From positions 7,440,001 to 7,504,000 of the forward strand of contig NZ_CP107954.1 in the NCBI RefSeq assembly GCF_036067295.1: 64,000 nucleotides of DNA, given 5' to 3'. The translations under genes were made by a program, and so were the position numbers. Under the pieces are notes generated by a model. That model was not told the DNA's origin and ran no database searches. It saw nothing but the letters and a program-made list of their open reading frames with translations. Position 1 is the first letter of the stretch. Every line of letters begins with the position of its first letter. This DNA is from Kribbella sp. NBC_00382 (lineage in GTDB: Bacteria > Actinomycetota > Actinomycetes > Propionibacteriales > Kribbellaceae). Below are positions 1 to 7,508 of this stretch, one piece after another.

Positions 1-174
1 GCCGAGGATGAGCGCCTCTGCCGGTGTGGGCTCATCCCAGCGCAGGGCAACCCGCGCGACGCTGCCGGCGGTGACCAGTACGTCGCCGGCTGACCAACTG
101 ACCTCGGTCGCTGTAGCCGGACGGAGGTTTTCTGTTGGGGTGAGCTGGATGAAGACCTGGCTGGGCTCGTTCAC
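1..174 (-). CDS. Hypothetical protein, 5' part only (runs off left edge)
   Basis: A GTG start at 174 opens a frame that stays open for 58 codons to the left edge of the window, so only the N-terminus is visible. The peptide begins V-N-E-P-S-Q-V-F-I-Q-L-T-P and reads like a beta-strand-rich domain (alternating Val, Leu and Ile with Thr and Ala). No signal peptide, membrane segment or known motif is visible. It follows the secreted protein gene ending at 213 on the same strand after 38 bases, so co-transcription is possible. No good Shine-Dalgarno sequence precedes the GTG. I do not recognise the family, and the start is uncertain. Confidence 0.45.
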   Translation of the reverse strand, partial: MNEPSQVFIQLTPTENLRPATATEVSWSAGDVLVTAGSVARVALRWDEPTPAEALILG

Positions 175-212
175 GGGAAAGAGCTTACCCAGATTTACCC
201 CATCGAGTTGAT

Positions 213-1289
213 TTAGTACGTCTTGTAATAGATCAGCTCGCCCGATTCACCGGCGCCGGCGCCTTCGCTCGGGATGAAGAGCGTCATGACGAGGCCCGAC
301 TGGCCGTTGGGGGCTTTCAGATTGGTGATGGTCGGGTTGGCGAAGGCGGCGCTGCCGGCGTCGGTGCGAATCGTCGTACGGTCCGCGTTGCCGGTCTGGT
401 AGTCGTAGACGAAGGTCCGCCAGGAGCCGAAGTCGCCCTTCGTGTACTGGCCCTCGATCAGGCCGAAGCTGTAGCCGCGGAAGCTCACCTGGTCGCGGTC
501 GCCGATGTTGCCGCCGACGTTCCAGTAGAGCAGGGCGTTATCGAAGTTCGGCTGGGCCGAGGTCGTCCAGGAGTTGAAGTTGGTGAGCCTGCCGCGTTGC
601 TGGCGGTCGCGGTCGCAGTTCCACCAGTAGTGGCCGCCGAGGTCGATCGTCGAGTGGTCGATGTCGGGAGAGAGCGTGATCCCGTAGATGTTCGGGGTGC
701 CCTCGGCGCAGGAGGAGAGTCTTCTGGGTGCGTCGAAGGAGCGGGTGACGCGGCCGGCGAGGAGGTCGGCGCGGTTGGCGAAGTACCGGAAGGCTAGGTG
801 GTTGTTGCCGCCGCCGGGTTGCTCCTGCTCCCAGGCCATCATGTAGCCGCCGTTGGAGGCTTGGGCGATGGTTGGTTGGGAGGCTGGGCCGGTGTTGCTG
901 CCGGCTAGTTCGCGGACCCAGTGCCAGTTGAGTAGGTCGGTTGAGGTGGCTAGGTTGACGCGGAAGTGGCCGTCGGTCGCCATGTGGTGGGAGACGGCGA
1001 GGTAGCCGTTGGCGTTGTCCTGGATGATTTTGACGGTGTCCATGACGTGACCGGCGTCGTCCTTGGTGGCGTAGCGCTTGCCGGTCGCGCCGGCCACGTT
1101 CTCGACGATGCCGCGGAGCTCGGCTCGCGCTGGATCGGAGACTGCGGTGGTACCGGCGCTGCTCGTTGTGCTGGCGCTGCCTGTTGTGCTGGCGCTGGCT
1201 GTCGTGGTGGCAGTGGCTGTGGCGAGGGTTGCTGGGGTTGCGATGGCGGTGAGGGCGAGTGCGGCGAGTAGCAGGCGGGCGGTGCGCAC
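213..1289 (-). CDS. Secreted five-bladed-propeller-like (glycosidase-like) protein
   Basis: This 358-residue protein has a clear signal peptide (MRTARLLLAALALTAIATPA) followed by a low-complexity Ser/Thr/Ala linker to about residue 50, then a folded domain of about 300 residues. Repeated motifs such as STDLLNWHWV, GGYMMAWEQE and GLVMTLF alternate strands with aromatic pairs, as in five-bladed beta-propeller glycoside hydrolases (GH43/GH32-like) and related sugar-binding secreted proteins. No catalytic acid triad could be assigned with certainty. Translation starts at GTG 1289, one base after the TGA of the upstream PLP enzyme gene, so the two are probably translationally coupled. The function call is inference from fold-like features. 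Confidence 0.7.
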   Translation of the reverse strand: MRTARLLLAALALTAIATPATLATATATTTASASTTGSASTTSSAGTTAVSDPARAELRGIVENVAGATGKRYATKDDAGHVMDTVKIIQDNANGYLAVSHHMATDGHFRVNLATSTDLLNWHWVRELAGSNTGPASQPTIAQASNGGYMMAWEQEQPGGGNNHLAFRYFANRADLLAGRVTRSFDAPRRLSSCAEGTPNIYGITLSPDIDHSTIDLGGHYWWNCDRDRQQRGRLTNFNSWTTSAQPNFDNALLYWNVGGNIGDRDQVSFRGYSFGLIEGQYTKGDFGSWRTFVYDYQTGNADRTTIRTDAGSAAFANPTITNLKAPNGQSGLVMTLFIPSEGAGAGESGELIYYKTY

Positions 1290-1290
1290 G

Positions 1291-2481
1291 TCAGGCCCCT
1301 AGGGTTTCGATCGCCTCGATCAGGCGGTCGACGTCGGTTTGATTCGTGTACGGCGCCAGGCCGACTCGGACCGCACCGGTGTCGCCCAGGCCGAGATGCC
1401 GGGACGCCTCCAACGCGTAGAAGGATCCGGCCGGCGCGTTGACCCCCGATTCAGCCAGCTTGGCGGCGACGGCACGCGACTCCCAGCCGTCGACGGAGAA
1501 CAACAACGTCGGCGTACGCCGGGATGCGTGCCCGTAGAGCGTGATCCCGTCGATCGCCGCCAGCCGGGTCTCGAGGTCGACCCGCAAGCCGTCCTCGTGT
1601 TCCTCCAGCAAGGCGAGCGAACTCAGCAAGCGCTCTCTCCGGTCGCCGGACGCCACTCCCCCGAGCCCTGCGATGAAGTCGACCGCGGCGGTCGTACCGG
1701 CAAGCAACTCGTACGGCAGCGTGCCGAACTCAAAACGCTCCGGCACGACATTGGTTGCTGGGAGCAACTTGTCTGGGTGAAGCCCTTCGAGCAGAGCCGG
1801 CGCGGCCGAGAGCACCCCGCAGTGCGGACCGAAGAACTTGTACGGCGAGCACGCGTAGAAGTCGGCGAACGACGCATCGATCGGTGAGTGTGCGGTGAGA
1901 TGTACGCCATCGACGTACACCAACGCACCGGCGTCGTGGACGAGCGTCGCGATCGCCTCGACATCGGGCCGGGTGCCGATCAGGTTGGAAGCAGCCGTCA
2001 CCGCGACCAGCCGGGTCTGCGCCGAGAGCAGCGGCGCGATGTCGTCCAGCTCCGAGGTCTCGGGATCGAAGGCGAGCCAGCGGACCGTCGCGCCGACCGC
2101 TTCCGCTGCATGCACCCACGGCCGGATGTTCGCATCGTGGTCGAGCCGGGTGACGATCACCTCGTCCCCCGGACCCCAGTCCTTGGCGAGCGTACGGGCG
2201 AAGTCGTACGTCAACTGCGTCATACTCCGCCCGAAGACGATGCCGCCCGAATCCGTCCCCAGCAAATCCGCCATCGCCTGCCGAGCGCCGACCACGATCG
2301 CGTCGGCCCGCCGCTCGGCAGCAGTCAACTGCCCCCGATTAGCCAACGCCGACACCATCGTCCCCGCCACCACATCAGCCACCACCTGAGGCGTCTGCGA
2401 CCCACCCGGCCCGTCAAAATGCGCGGCCCCTTCCCCCAACGCCGGAAACTCCTTGCGCACAGCATCCACCTCAAAGCCCAT
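1291..2481 (-). CDS. Class V aminotransferase, cysteine desulfurase-like PLP enzyme
   Basis: This 396-residue fold-type I PLP enzyme starts at ATG 2481, preceded by GGGGGAGG at good spacing; the frame stays open further upstream only because of GC-rich repeat DNA. The Schiff-base lysine is K215 in CSPYKFFGPH, and the PLP ring-nitrogen Asp and stacking His are D191 and H194 in VYVDGVHLTAH. The opening FDGPGGSQTPQ and the C-terminal RVGLAPYTN match the desulfurase-like (VC1184-type) subfamily. I see no Cys in the mobile C-terminal loop (GSFYALEASRHLG) where true desulfurases carry their persulfide Cys, so another class V activity is possible. It is coupled to the downstream secreted-protein gene. 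The substrate is unknown. Confidence 0.85.
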   Translation of the reverse strand: MGFEVDAVRKEFPALGEGAAHFDGPGGSQTPQVVADVVAGTMVSALANRGQLTAAERRADAIVVGARQAMADLLGTDSGGIVFGRSMTQLTYDFARTLAKDWGPGDEVIVTRLDHDANIRPWVHAAEAVGATVRWLAFDPETSELDDIAPLLSAQTRLVAVTAASNLIGTRPDVEAIATLVHDAGALVYVDGVHLTAHSPIDASFADFYACSPYKFFGPHCGVLSAAPALLEGLHPDKLLPATNVVPERFEFGTLPYELLAGTTAAVDFIAGLGGVASGDRRERLLSSLALLEEHEDGLRVDLETRLAAIDGITLYGHASRRTPTLLFSVDGWESRAVAAKLAESGVNAPAGSFYALEASRHLGLGDTGAVRVGLAPYTNQTDVDRLIEAIETLGA

Positions 2482-2555
2482 CCCGCCATCCTCCCCCGAA
2501 CCCCACCCAAAAGCCCCCCAACGAGTGTCGCCACCCTGCCAGCGCGGGCCTGCCT

Positions 2556-3090
2556 GGTAAGCCACGGCCGCCCGAACGGAGCGCAACCGCCCACGCAACA
2601 CCCCGCGGCCAGCAACCAGCCGAGACAACAGCAGGTCCCATCCGCCCAACCCGCACAGCCGCCTACGCCTAAGCCAGCCGTCAGCCCTCCACCGCCAACG
2701 GGCTGTCGCGCCAGCTCGCGGTAGCGACGGCCGCCCGAACGGAGCGCAACCGCCTGCGCAACGCCCCGGCGGGCAGGCACCGGGCCGAGACAACAGCACC
2801 AGTTCCCATCCGCTCACGCCGGCACGGGCGCAAGCCAACCCCTACACCGACGGCCAACCCGTCGCACCCCCCACCACCATCGGGCTGTCGTGCCGGCTCG
2901 CGGGGTAAGCGACGGCCTCCCGAACGGAGCGCAACCGCCTGCGCAACGCCCCGGCGGTCAGGAACCGAACCGAGCCAACCCACCAGGTCCCATCCACCCA
3001 ACCCGGCACGGGCGCAAGCCAACCCCTACGTCGACGGCCGCCCCGCCCTGCATTGCCAACGGGGCTGTCGCGGTGCGCCAACTCGAACCG
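2556..3090 (-). repeat. Left cluster: three copies of a long HNH-flanking repeat
   Basis: Three imperfect tandem units of about 165-185 bp share a core of about 50 bp. Cores lie at 2556-2605, 2720-2768 and 2904-2953. Read on the minus strand the core runs roughly CGGGGCGTTGCGCAGGCGG, then TTGCGCTCCGTTCGGGCGGC, ending CCGTCGCTTACC. The spacers are also repeated: GGCACGGGCGCAAGCCAACC occurs in the second and third units (near 2821 and 3005), and a GGGCTGTCGCG block ends each unit (near 2700, 2883 and 3062). No Shine-Dalgarno-led gene is visible, and long open frames on both strands reflect GC content. The same core recurs to the right of the HNH gene in the opposite direction. Confidence 0.85.
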
Positions 3091-3455
3091 CCCCGCTACC
3101 CCGTAGCCGAACCTCCTCGTCTTACCGATCCGTGTGATGAACATCGGCACCACCTCGGGCGATCAGCGAGTCCTCAAACCCAGATGGCAAGGGATCCTTG
3201 GTTCGACCGTCGGGCGTAGTTTCCCAAGTAACCTCCAATGCCCGCTCCTCCTTCGCGCGGTCCAACGATGACGCGCAAGCATCCTCGGCGCACCGACCGA
3301 CTGGAGTTAGCCGCACAGCGGCCAACCGCTCTGGTCATCCACAGATCTCGCTTCTCTGTGGACAACCTGACCGAATCCGGCCATTCAGGAACCCCTTATA
3401 GATAACGGGTTCTCGGCTTCGAAAACTGTCGGCGGCGGTGCCTAGTGTTGTGTCC
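3091..3455. other. Intergenic leader of the HNH gene with possible gene remnant
   Basis: This gap separates the left repeat cluster from the HNH gene. On the minus strand a frame from 3325 to 3122 (67 codons) ends in a protein-like stretch (ALEVTWETTPDG, GFEDSLIARGGADV) but has no convincing ribosome binding site, so it may be a remnant or chance. The segment 3400-3425 (CCCCTTATAGATAACGGG) is AT-rich for this genome and could hold promoter elements for the HNH gene. An inverted repeat at 3338-3362 is listed separately. Confidence 0.35.
3338..3365. promoter_or_regulatory. Inverted repeat with a DnaA-box-like sequence
   Basis: TCCACAGA (3338-3345) and TCTGTGGA (3355-3362) form a perfect 8-bp inverted repeat. 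The right arm continues to TGTGGACAA, whose complement TTGTCCACA is the usual actinobacterial DnaA box. It lies about 90 bp upstream of the HNH start. It may bind DnaA or a gene-specific regulator, but one or two boxes occur by chance in GC-rich genomes. Confidence 0.3.
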
Positions 3456-4991
3456 ATGGAGATCTCGCAGCTACGACCCGCGTACCTCCAGAGCGACACC
3501 GAAGTAATCGTCACTCTGGACACGGTCGAAGCTGCCCTGAACACCCTCGGCTCCTACCGCCTCGAACTCCTCGGCGACGTCGAATCCCGCGGCCTGGCCA
3601 AGGAACTCGACGCCCGCAACACCATCGAACTCCTCGAACTACGCCACCGCCGCGACCCCGCCAACACCCGCAGCGACCTCAAATTCCTCAAGAACCTCCC
3701 CAACTACCAGGCCGTCACCGCAGCCCTCGCCGTGGCCGGCGACGATCCAACCGGTCTGACCCCGGACCACGCGAAAGTCATCGTCACCACCCTGGAGAAA
3801 GCACCTTCCACGGTGCCGGTGGAGACGCTCCGGGTCGCCGAAGAACAGATGATCGAAGCCGCCCGCCACATCACCCCCAGCGGCCTGCGCGACTTCGGCC
3901 GCCAGGTCCTCGACCGCCTCGACACCGACGGCCCCGAACCCGCCGAAGAAGAGGCGTATCAGAACGAGAAGCTGTGGATCCGGCCGGCCGACCACGGCGT
4001 GAAGTTCGGTGGCTACCTGGCCGGCGCCAACGCGGAACTGTTCAAAACCGCGATCCACGACCTGGCCAAACCCCACCGGACGGTCGATGGTGAACTCGAC
4101 CCGCGATCGCACGAGAAGCGCCAGGCCGACGCGTTAACCACGATTCTGGACATCGCCACCGGTGCCGACCCCACCACCGGCGTACCTGGCGTGCCGCATC
4201 TGACCGTCACCATCGACTTCACCGACCTCAAGGCACTGACCTCGGCAGCCGTGGGTGAACTGGTCTTCGGTGACAACATCTCCGCCTCCGCCGTCCGCCT
4301 GCTCGCCTGCGACGCCGCCGTCCTGCCCATCATTCTCGGTACGGATTCTCAGCCGTTGGATGTAGGGATGGAGTACCGGTTCGTCACCCGCTACATCCGC
4401 CGCGCCCTGAACCGCCGCGACAAAGGCTGCGTCATCTGCAAAGCCCCACCCTCGCACTGCCACGCCCACCACGTCATCCACTGGGTCGACGGCGGCCCCA
4501 CCTCGATCCAGAACCTGGTGCTGCTGTGTGGCGCCCACCACCGCGCCGTCCACGCCGGCCACTGGACTGTCGCCATCACCGCCGGCGTCGTCCACATCAC
4601 CCGCCCCGACTGGACCATCCCCACCCCCGCCCGCCTGACCATGCCATTCCCGTCATCGAACGGCCCACAGCCGACGTCATCACCCACCGGCCCCGCACCG
4701 AGCGCATCCACACCGAACACCGCGCCAACCACACCGCCCTGGAACGCGTCGCCAAACCCAGGCACCTTGACGTTGGACGGAACCGCCGCAGCCTGGCTCG
4801 CCCCCACAACCGCCGCCGCAGCCTGGTCCGTCGACGTCAACCCCCACACCCCACAGACCGACCGGCTACGCCGCCCCACCGCGCTCACACCAACCAACCC
4901 CGCCGCCACAGGCCTGTCCTGGCTAACCCCCGAAGCCGTCACCGACCTCAACCCCTGGGGCGAAACCGGCACCCCCTCCACCGGCCCCTAG
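3456..4991 (+). CDS. DUF222 / HNH endonuclease family protein (REP13E12-like)
   Basis: This 511-residue protein starts at ATG 3456; an in-frame GTG at 3438 is less likely. Residues about 20-310 match the DUF222 domain (ALNTLGSYRLELLG, RVAEEQMIEAARH, GVKFGGYLAG, KRQADALTT). An HNH nuclease module follows: C325-x2-C328, then HCHAHHVIHW at 334-343, N353, C358 and H361-H362, which supplies the Zn-binding cysteines and the catalytic His/metal ligands. A Pro/Thr/Ala-rich tail of about 110 residues follows. Proteins of this family are multicopy in mycobacteria (REP13E12, a prophage attachment target) and in Nocardioidales; their role is unknown. The gene stands alone on the plus strand between two clusters of the same repeat, which suggests a selfish or repeat-linked element. 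DNA cleavage is inference. Confidence 0.92.
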   Translation: MEISQLRPAYLQSDTEVIVTLDTVEAALNTLGSYRLELLGDVESRGLAKELDARNTIELLELRHRRDPANTRSDLKFLKNLPNYQAVTAALAVAGDDPTGLTPDHAKVIVTTLEKAPSTVPVETLRVAEEQMIEAARHITPSGLRDFGRQVLDRLDTDGPEPAEEEAYQNEKLWIRPADHGVKFGGYLAGANAELFKTAIHDLAKPHRTVDGELDPRSHEKRQADALTTILDIATGADPTTGVPGVPHLTVTIDFTDLKALTSAAVGELVFGDNISASAVRLLACDAAVLPIILGTDSQPLDVGMEYRFVTRYIRRALNRRDKGCVICKAPPSHCHAHHVIHWVDGGPTSIQNLVLLCGAHHRAVHAGHWTVAITAGVVHITRPDWTIPTPARLTMPFPSSNGPQPTSSPTGPAPSASTPNTAPTTPPWNASPNPGTLTLDGTAAAWLAPTTAAAAWSVDVNPHTPQTDRLRRPTALTPTNPAATGLSWLTPEAVTDLNPWGETGTPSTGP

Positions 4992-5298
4992 CCCCACCCG
5001 CACCACGGCCTCCAGCCGCCCACAACCAGCATCCGGGCTCCCCTCCGTACAGGCAGGCGGGCGACTGCGCCACGTGCTCCAACGGCTTACGGAGCACTCC
5101 AACGGCTTACGCAGGGCTCCAACGGCCTACGCAGTACGGCTGACCTGAGGTGCCGCCCGTATGGCGTAAGCCAGCACGCCAACCGGTAGGGCAGCCCCGA
5201 TGCTGGCAGTCCAAGGAGGCGCGCCTGTTCAGAGCGTCGTGGGCGTCGGATTGCCCGGGCCGGGACTGGTGACGATGTCCCCCTCGCCCTCTGTCCAT
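4992..5298. other. Intergenic stretch between HNH gene and right repeat cluster
   Basis: This stretch has no credible gene. It contains the 20-bp triple repeat listed separately and a possible hairpin (CCAGCA near 5171 with TGCTGG near 5204). Other open frames here overlap the repeats and lack ribosome binding sites. No intrinsic terminator with a T-run is visible after the HNH gene. Confidence 0.5.
5076..5135 (+). repeat. Three tandem 20-bp repeats
   Basis: Three head-to-tail 20-bp copies lie at 5076-5095, 5096-5115 and 5116-5135, with the consensus GCTCCAACGGCTTACGCAG plus one variable base. The period of 20 is exact, and copies differ at two or three positions. They lie 85 bp after the HNH stop codon and before the right-hand long-repeat cluster. 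They resemble iteron-like or slippage-derived direct repeats; nothing in the sequence decides which. Confidence 0.85.
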
Positions 5299-6190
5299 CG
5301 GGGCGTTGCGCAAACGGTCGTGACCATTCGGGCGACGGTTGCTTAACCGGCGAGGCGCCTCGACACACGGGCCTTCGACGAAGGCGATCCGCTCGGAGGA
5401 CCTCCAGCCGTGTCCCAGGGGAAACAGCTGCGGTTGGGCGGGGCGGAAGCGAGTGCGGTTTCCCCCACGCGCCAGGTACCCGCCGGGTCGTTGCTCAGGC
5501 GGTCGCGCCCATTCGGGCGGCCGTTGCTTAACCGGCAAGGCGCCCTCGACGCGCGGGCCGTCGACGAAGGCGATCCGCCCGAAGGATCCGGCCGTGTCCG
5601 AGGCGGAGACGGGTGCGGTTGGGCGGGGCGGAAACGGATGCGGTTCCTCCACGGGCCAACCACCGGGGCGTTGCGCAAGCGGTCGTGCCCCGTTCGGGAG
5701 GCCGCGCAGGGTCGGGCTGGGTGAAACCGGTACAGATGCATCACTTCGGTCCCGCCCGCCAGGGCGTTGCTCAAACGGGTCGCGGCTCATTCGCGCGGCC
5801 GTGCGGCGGTGGGTGGGGCGGAACGGGTGCGGTTCCCACCACACGCGCCGCCCGCCAGGGCGTCGCGCAAGCGGTCGTGCCTTATTCGGGAGGCCGCGCG
5901 GCGGTAGGCCGTGCGGGAGTGGTGCGGGCTCCTCCAGGCGCCAGTCAGCCGCCGGGGCGGTGCGCACGCGGTGCGCCCTCGTTCGGGAGGCCTGTGCGGT
6001 GTTGGGCGGGCGAACGGTGCCGACCTCCACCACGCTAGCCACCCGCCGAGGCGTGGCGCACGCGTTCGAGCCCATTCGGGCGGCCGCGCGAGGTTGGGTG
6101 GGGCGGGAGTGGTGCGGGTTCGCCAGCTGGCCGGCGGGGCGTTGTGCAAGTGGTTGCGCTGCCATTCGGGAGGCCGGGCGGTGGTGGGTG
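5299..6190 (+). repeat. Right cluster: eight copies of the HNH-flanking repeat
   Basis: Eight cores with consensus CGGGGCGTTGCGCAAGCGGT followed by CGTGCCCATTCGGGCGGCCG start at about 5299, 5484, 5664, 5760, 5856, 5953, 6047 and 6135. The first spacings are 185 and 180 bp; the next five are 96, 96, 97, 94 and 88 bp. The first two units share an extra block (GGCGAGGCGCCTCGACAC versus GGCAAGGCGCCCTCGACGCG, then GACGAAGGCGATCCG) that the shorter units lack. Each unit also carries a GGTGGGGCGGAACGGGTGCGG-like spacer. The core holds a TTGCGCAA palindrome. The orientation is opposite to the left cluster, so the two clusters face away from each other around the HNH gene. No protein-coding signal was found. 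Confidence 0.87.
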
Positions 6191-6270
6191 GGGCGGTTGT
6201 CTGGTTGGGGGTGCTCGTGGGTGCCCGATTGTGGGCAGGGAAGGGGGGAATGTCGGAGGGATGAGGCAGG

Positions 6271-7254
6271 ATGTCAGGAGTGAGCATGCTTTCGACTCCT
6301 GACAAGCCGCCTGTTCGGGCCTGGTTGCCGACTATGTTGTTGCTCGGCGCGATCTGGGGCTGCAGTTTTCTGTTTATTTCGGTTGGGGTGCGGGAGTTGC
6401 ATCCGGCGTACCTTGCGCTGGGGCGGGTGATCGCAGGGTCGCTGGTGTTGCTCACGATCCTGGCGGTCAAGCGGGAGGCGTTGCCTCGGTCGCCAAGGAT
6501 CTGGGCGCATAACTTTGTCGCGGCGGCGATTGGGTCGGCTATCCCGTGGACCTTGTTCGGGTACGGCGAGCAGCGCGTGCCGAGTCTGCTCGCGGGGATC
6601 TGGAACGGGATCACTCCGCTGGTGGTGCTACCGATCGCTGTCTGGGTGTTCCGGACCGAAAGGTTCACGCTGCAACGGGTTCTCGGGCTGCTGATCGGCT
6701 TCGGCGGCATGTTGGTCGTGCTCGGGGCCTGGCAACTTCACGGCGGCTCGGATCTGACTGGCCAGCTGTTCTGCATGGCGGCTGCGGTGGCGTACGGCAT
6801 CGCGATCCCGTACCAGAAGAGGTTCATTGCCGGCAGCAACCTGTCCGGGACCGCGTTGTCGGCGACCTTGCTGATCTGCTCCACGGTCCAGCTCGCGATC
6901 GCGGCGCCGATCCTGACCGGTCATGCTCCGCCGGCCCCGTCGTCGCTCTCGCTCGAGGTGATCGGCAGTGTGATCGCCCTTGGCGCGCTCGGCAGCGGAG
7001 TCGCGTTCGTGCTGAACCTGCGGCAGATCCGGCTGATCGGCGCGAGCATGACCTCGATGGTCACCTACATCATGCCGATCTTCGCGATCGTGGCCGGCGT
7101 CATCGTGCTGCACGAGCACCTCACCTGGTACCAGCCGGTGGGCGCGGTGATCGTGCTGGCCGGGGTCGCGGTGTCCCAAGGGGTCATCAGTACGGTCCGA
7201 TCGCGCAGGCGGGCGAAAATCGCTGCCGAGCCCGAACCTGCTCCAGTACCGTAA
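6271..7254 (+). CDS. EamA/DMT-family membrane transporter
   Basis: This 327-residue integral membrane protein has about ten hydrophobic helices in two homologous halves. The first half opens WLPTMLLLGAIWGCSFLFIS and the second includes SVIALGALGSGVAFVLNL and AIVAGVIVLHEHLTWYQPVG, typical of the EamA drug/metabolite transporter fold. Such carriers export amino acids, metabolites or drugs; no substrate can be read from the sequence. The start at ATG 6271 has GGAGGG ten bases upstream; ATG 6286, with GGAG five bases upstream, is an equally good alternative. The gene begins about 80 bp after the last long-repeat copy, and a strong hairpin follows its stop. Confidence 0.9.
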   Translation: MSGVSMLSTPDKPPVRAWLPTMLLLGAIWGCSFLFISVGVRELHPAYLALGRVIAGSLVLLTILAVKREALPRSPRIWAHNFVAAAIGSAIPWTLFGYGEQRVPSLLAGIWNGITPLVVLPIAVWVFRTERFTLQRVLGLLIGFGGMLVVLGAWQLHGGSDLTGQLFCMAAAVAYGIAIPYQKRFIAGSNLSGTALSATLLICSTVQLAIAAPILTGHAPPAPSSLSLEVIGSVIALGALGSGVAFVLNLRQIRLIGASMTSMVTYIMPIFAIVAGVIVLHEHLTWYQPVGAVIVLAGVAVSQGVISTVRSRRRAKIAAEPEPAPVP

Positions 7255-7255
7255 A

Positions 7256-7308
7256 ACGCCGGGCCGCGCTGGTCGGGGGGAGACCTTCCGGCGCCAAGCG
7301 CCCGGCGT
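7256..7308 (+). terminator. GC-rich hairpin after the DMT gene
   Basis: ACGCCGGGC (7256-7264) pairs perfectly with GCCCGGCGT (7300-7308), and an inner stem GGTC/GACC (7271-7285) lies inside the loop. It begins two bases after the DMT stop codon. There is no T-run, which is usual for actinobacterial terminators. It also forms the leader of the short hemerythrin-like frame. Confidence 0.55.
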
Positions 7309-7322
7309 ACCGGGGAGCAAGC

Positions 7323-7475
7323 ATGAGCAGGACCGCAGTACCTGACACCCACGAGATGGTGATCATCCACCGCGTGTTCCGGCGTGAATTCCGGCTGCTG
7401 CACGACCTGATCTGGCGGGTCGTCGGCCGCCGCACGTACGACGGCTACGTCCGGATGATCAGGCGCTCTTCCTGA
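7323..7475 (+). pseudogene. Truncated hemerythrin-like gene (N-terminal 50 codons)
   Basis: ATG 7323 has a good Shine-Dalgarno sequence (GGGGAG, about six bases upstream) and encodes 50 residues. The segment EMVIIHRVFRREFRLLHDLI matches the first helix of actinobacterial hemerythrin-domain proteins, including the metal-binding His position. A full family member has about 150-220 residues; this frame stops after YDGYVRMIRRSS, before the remaining iron ligands. The frame ends exactly in the first copy of a 33-bp tandem duplication whose second copy forms the 3' end of the opposing transporter gene. This looks like a deletion or rearrangement joint. A functional micro-protein is less likely. Confidence 0.55.
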
Positions 7476-7508
7476 GGCTACGTCCGGATGGTCAGGCGCT
7501 CTTCCTGA
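7443..7508. repeat. 33-bp tandem duplication at a gene junction
   Basis: Two adjacent 33-bp copies (7443-7475 and 7476-7508) begin GGCTACGTCCGGAT and end CAGGCGCTCTTCCTGA, differing at one base (7458 A, 7491 G). The left copy supplies the last codons and stop of the hemerythrin-like fragment. The right copy covers the last codons and stop of the minus-strand transporter at 7492. Confidence 0.95.

Noticed and set aside
2482..2838. N-terminal extension of the PLP enzyme frame into the repeat region
   Set aside because: The extension is encoded by the repeats, has no family match, and ATG 2481 has a proper ribosome binding site.
2556..6190. CRISPR array
   Set aside because: Units are 88-185 bp with imperfect long cores and repeated spacers; there are no 20-40-bp repeats with unique spacers and no cas genes.
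3456..6190. IscB-type nuclease with omega RNA (HEARO)
   Set aside because: The HNH protein has the DUF222 domain and lacks RuvC and bridge-helix motifs of IscB; the repeats are multicopy and do not resemble the single omega RNA.
2482..6270. Insertion sequence or prophage around the HNH gene
   Set aside because: No transposase, integrase, phage structural gene or clear terminal inverted repeats with target duplication could be found.
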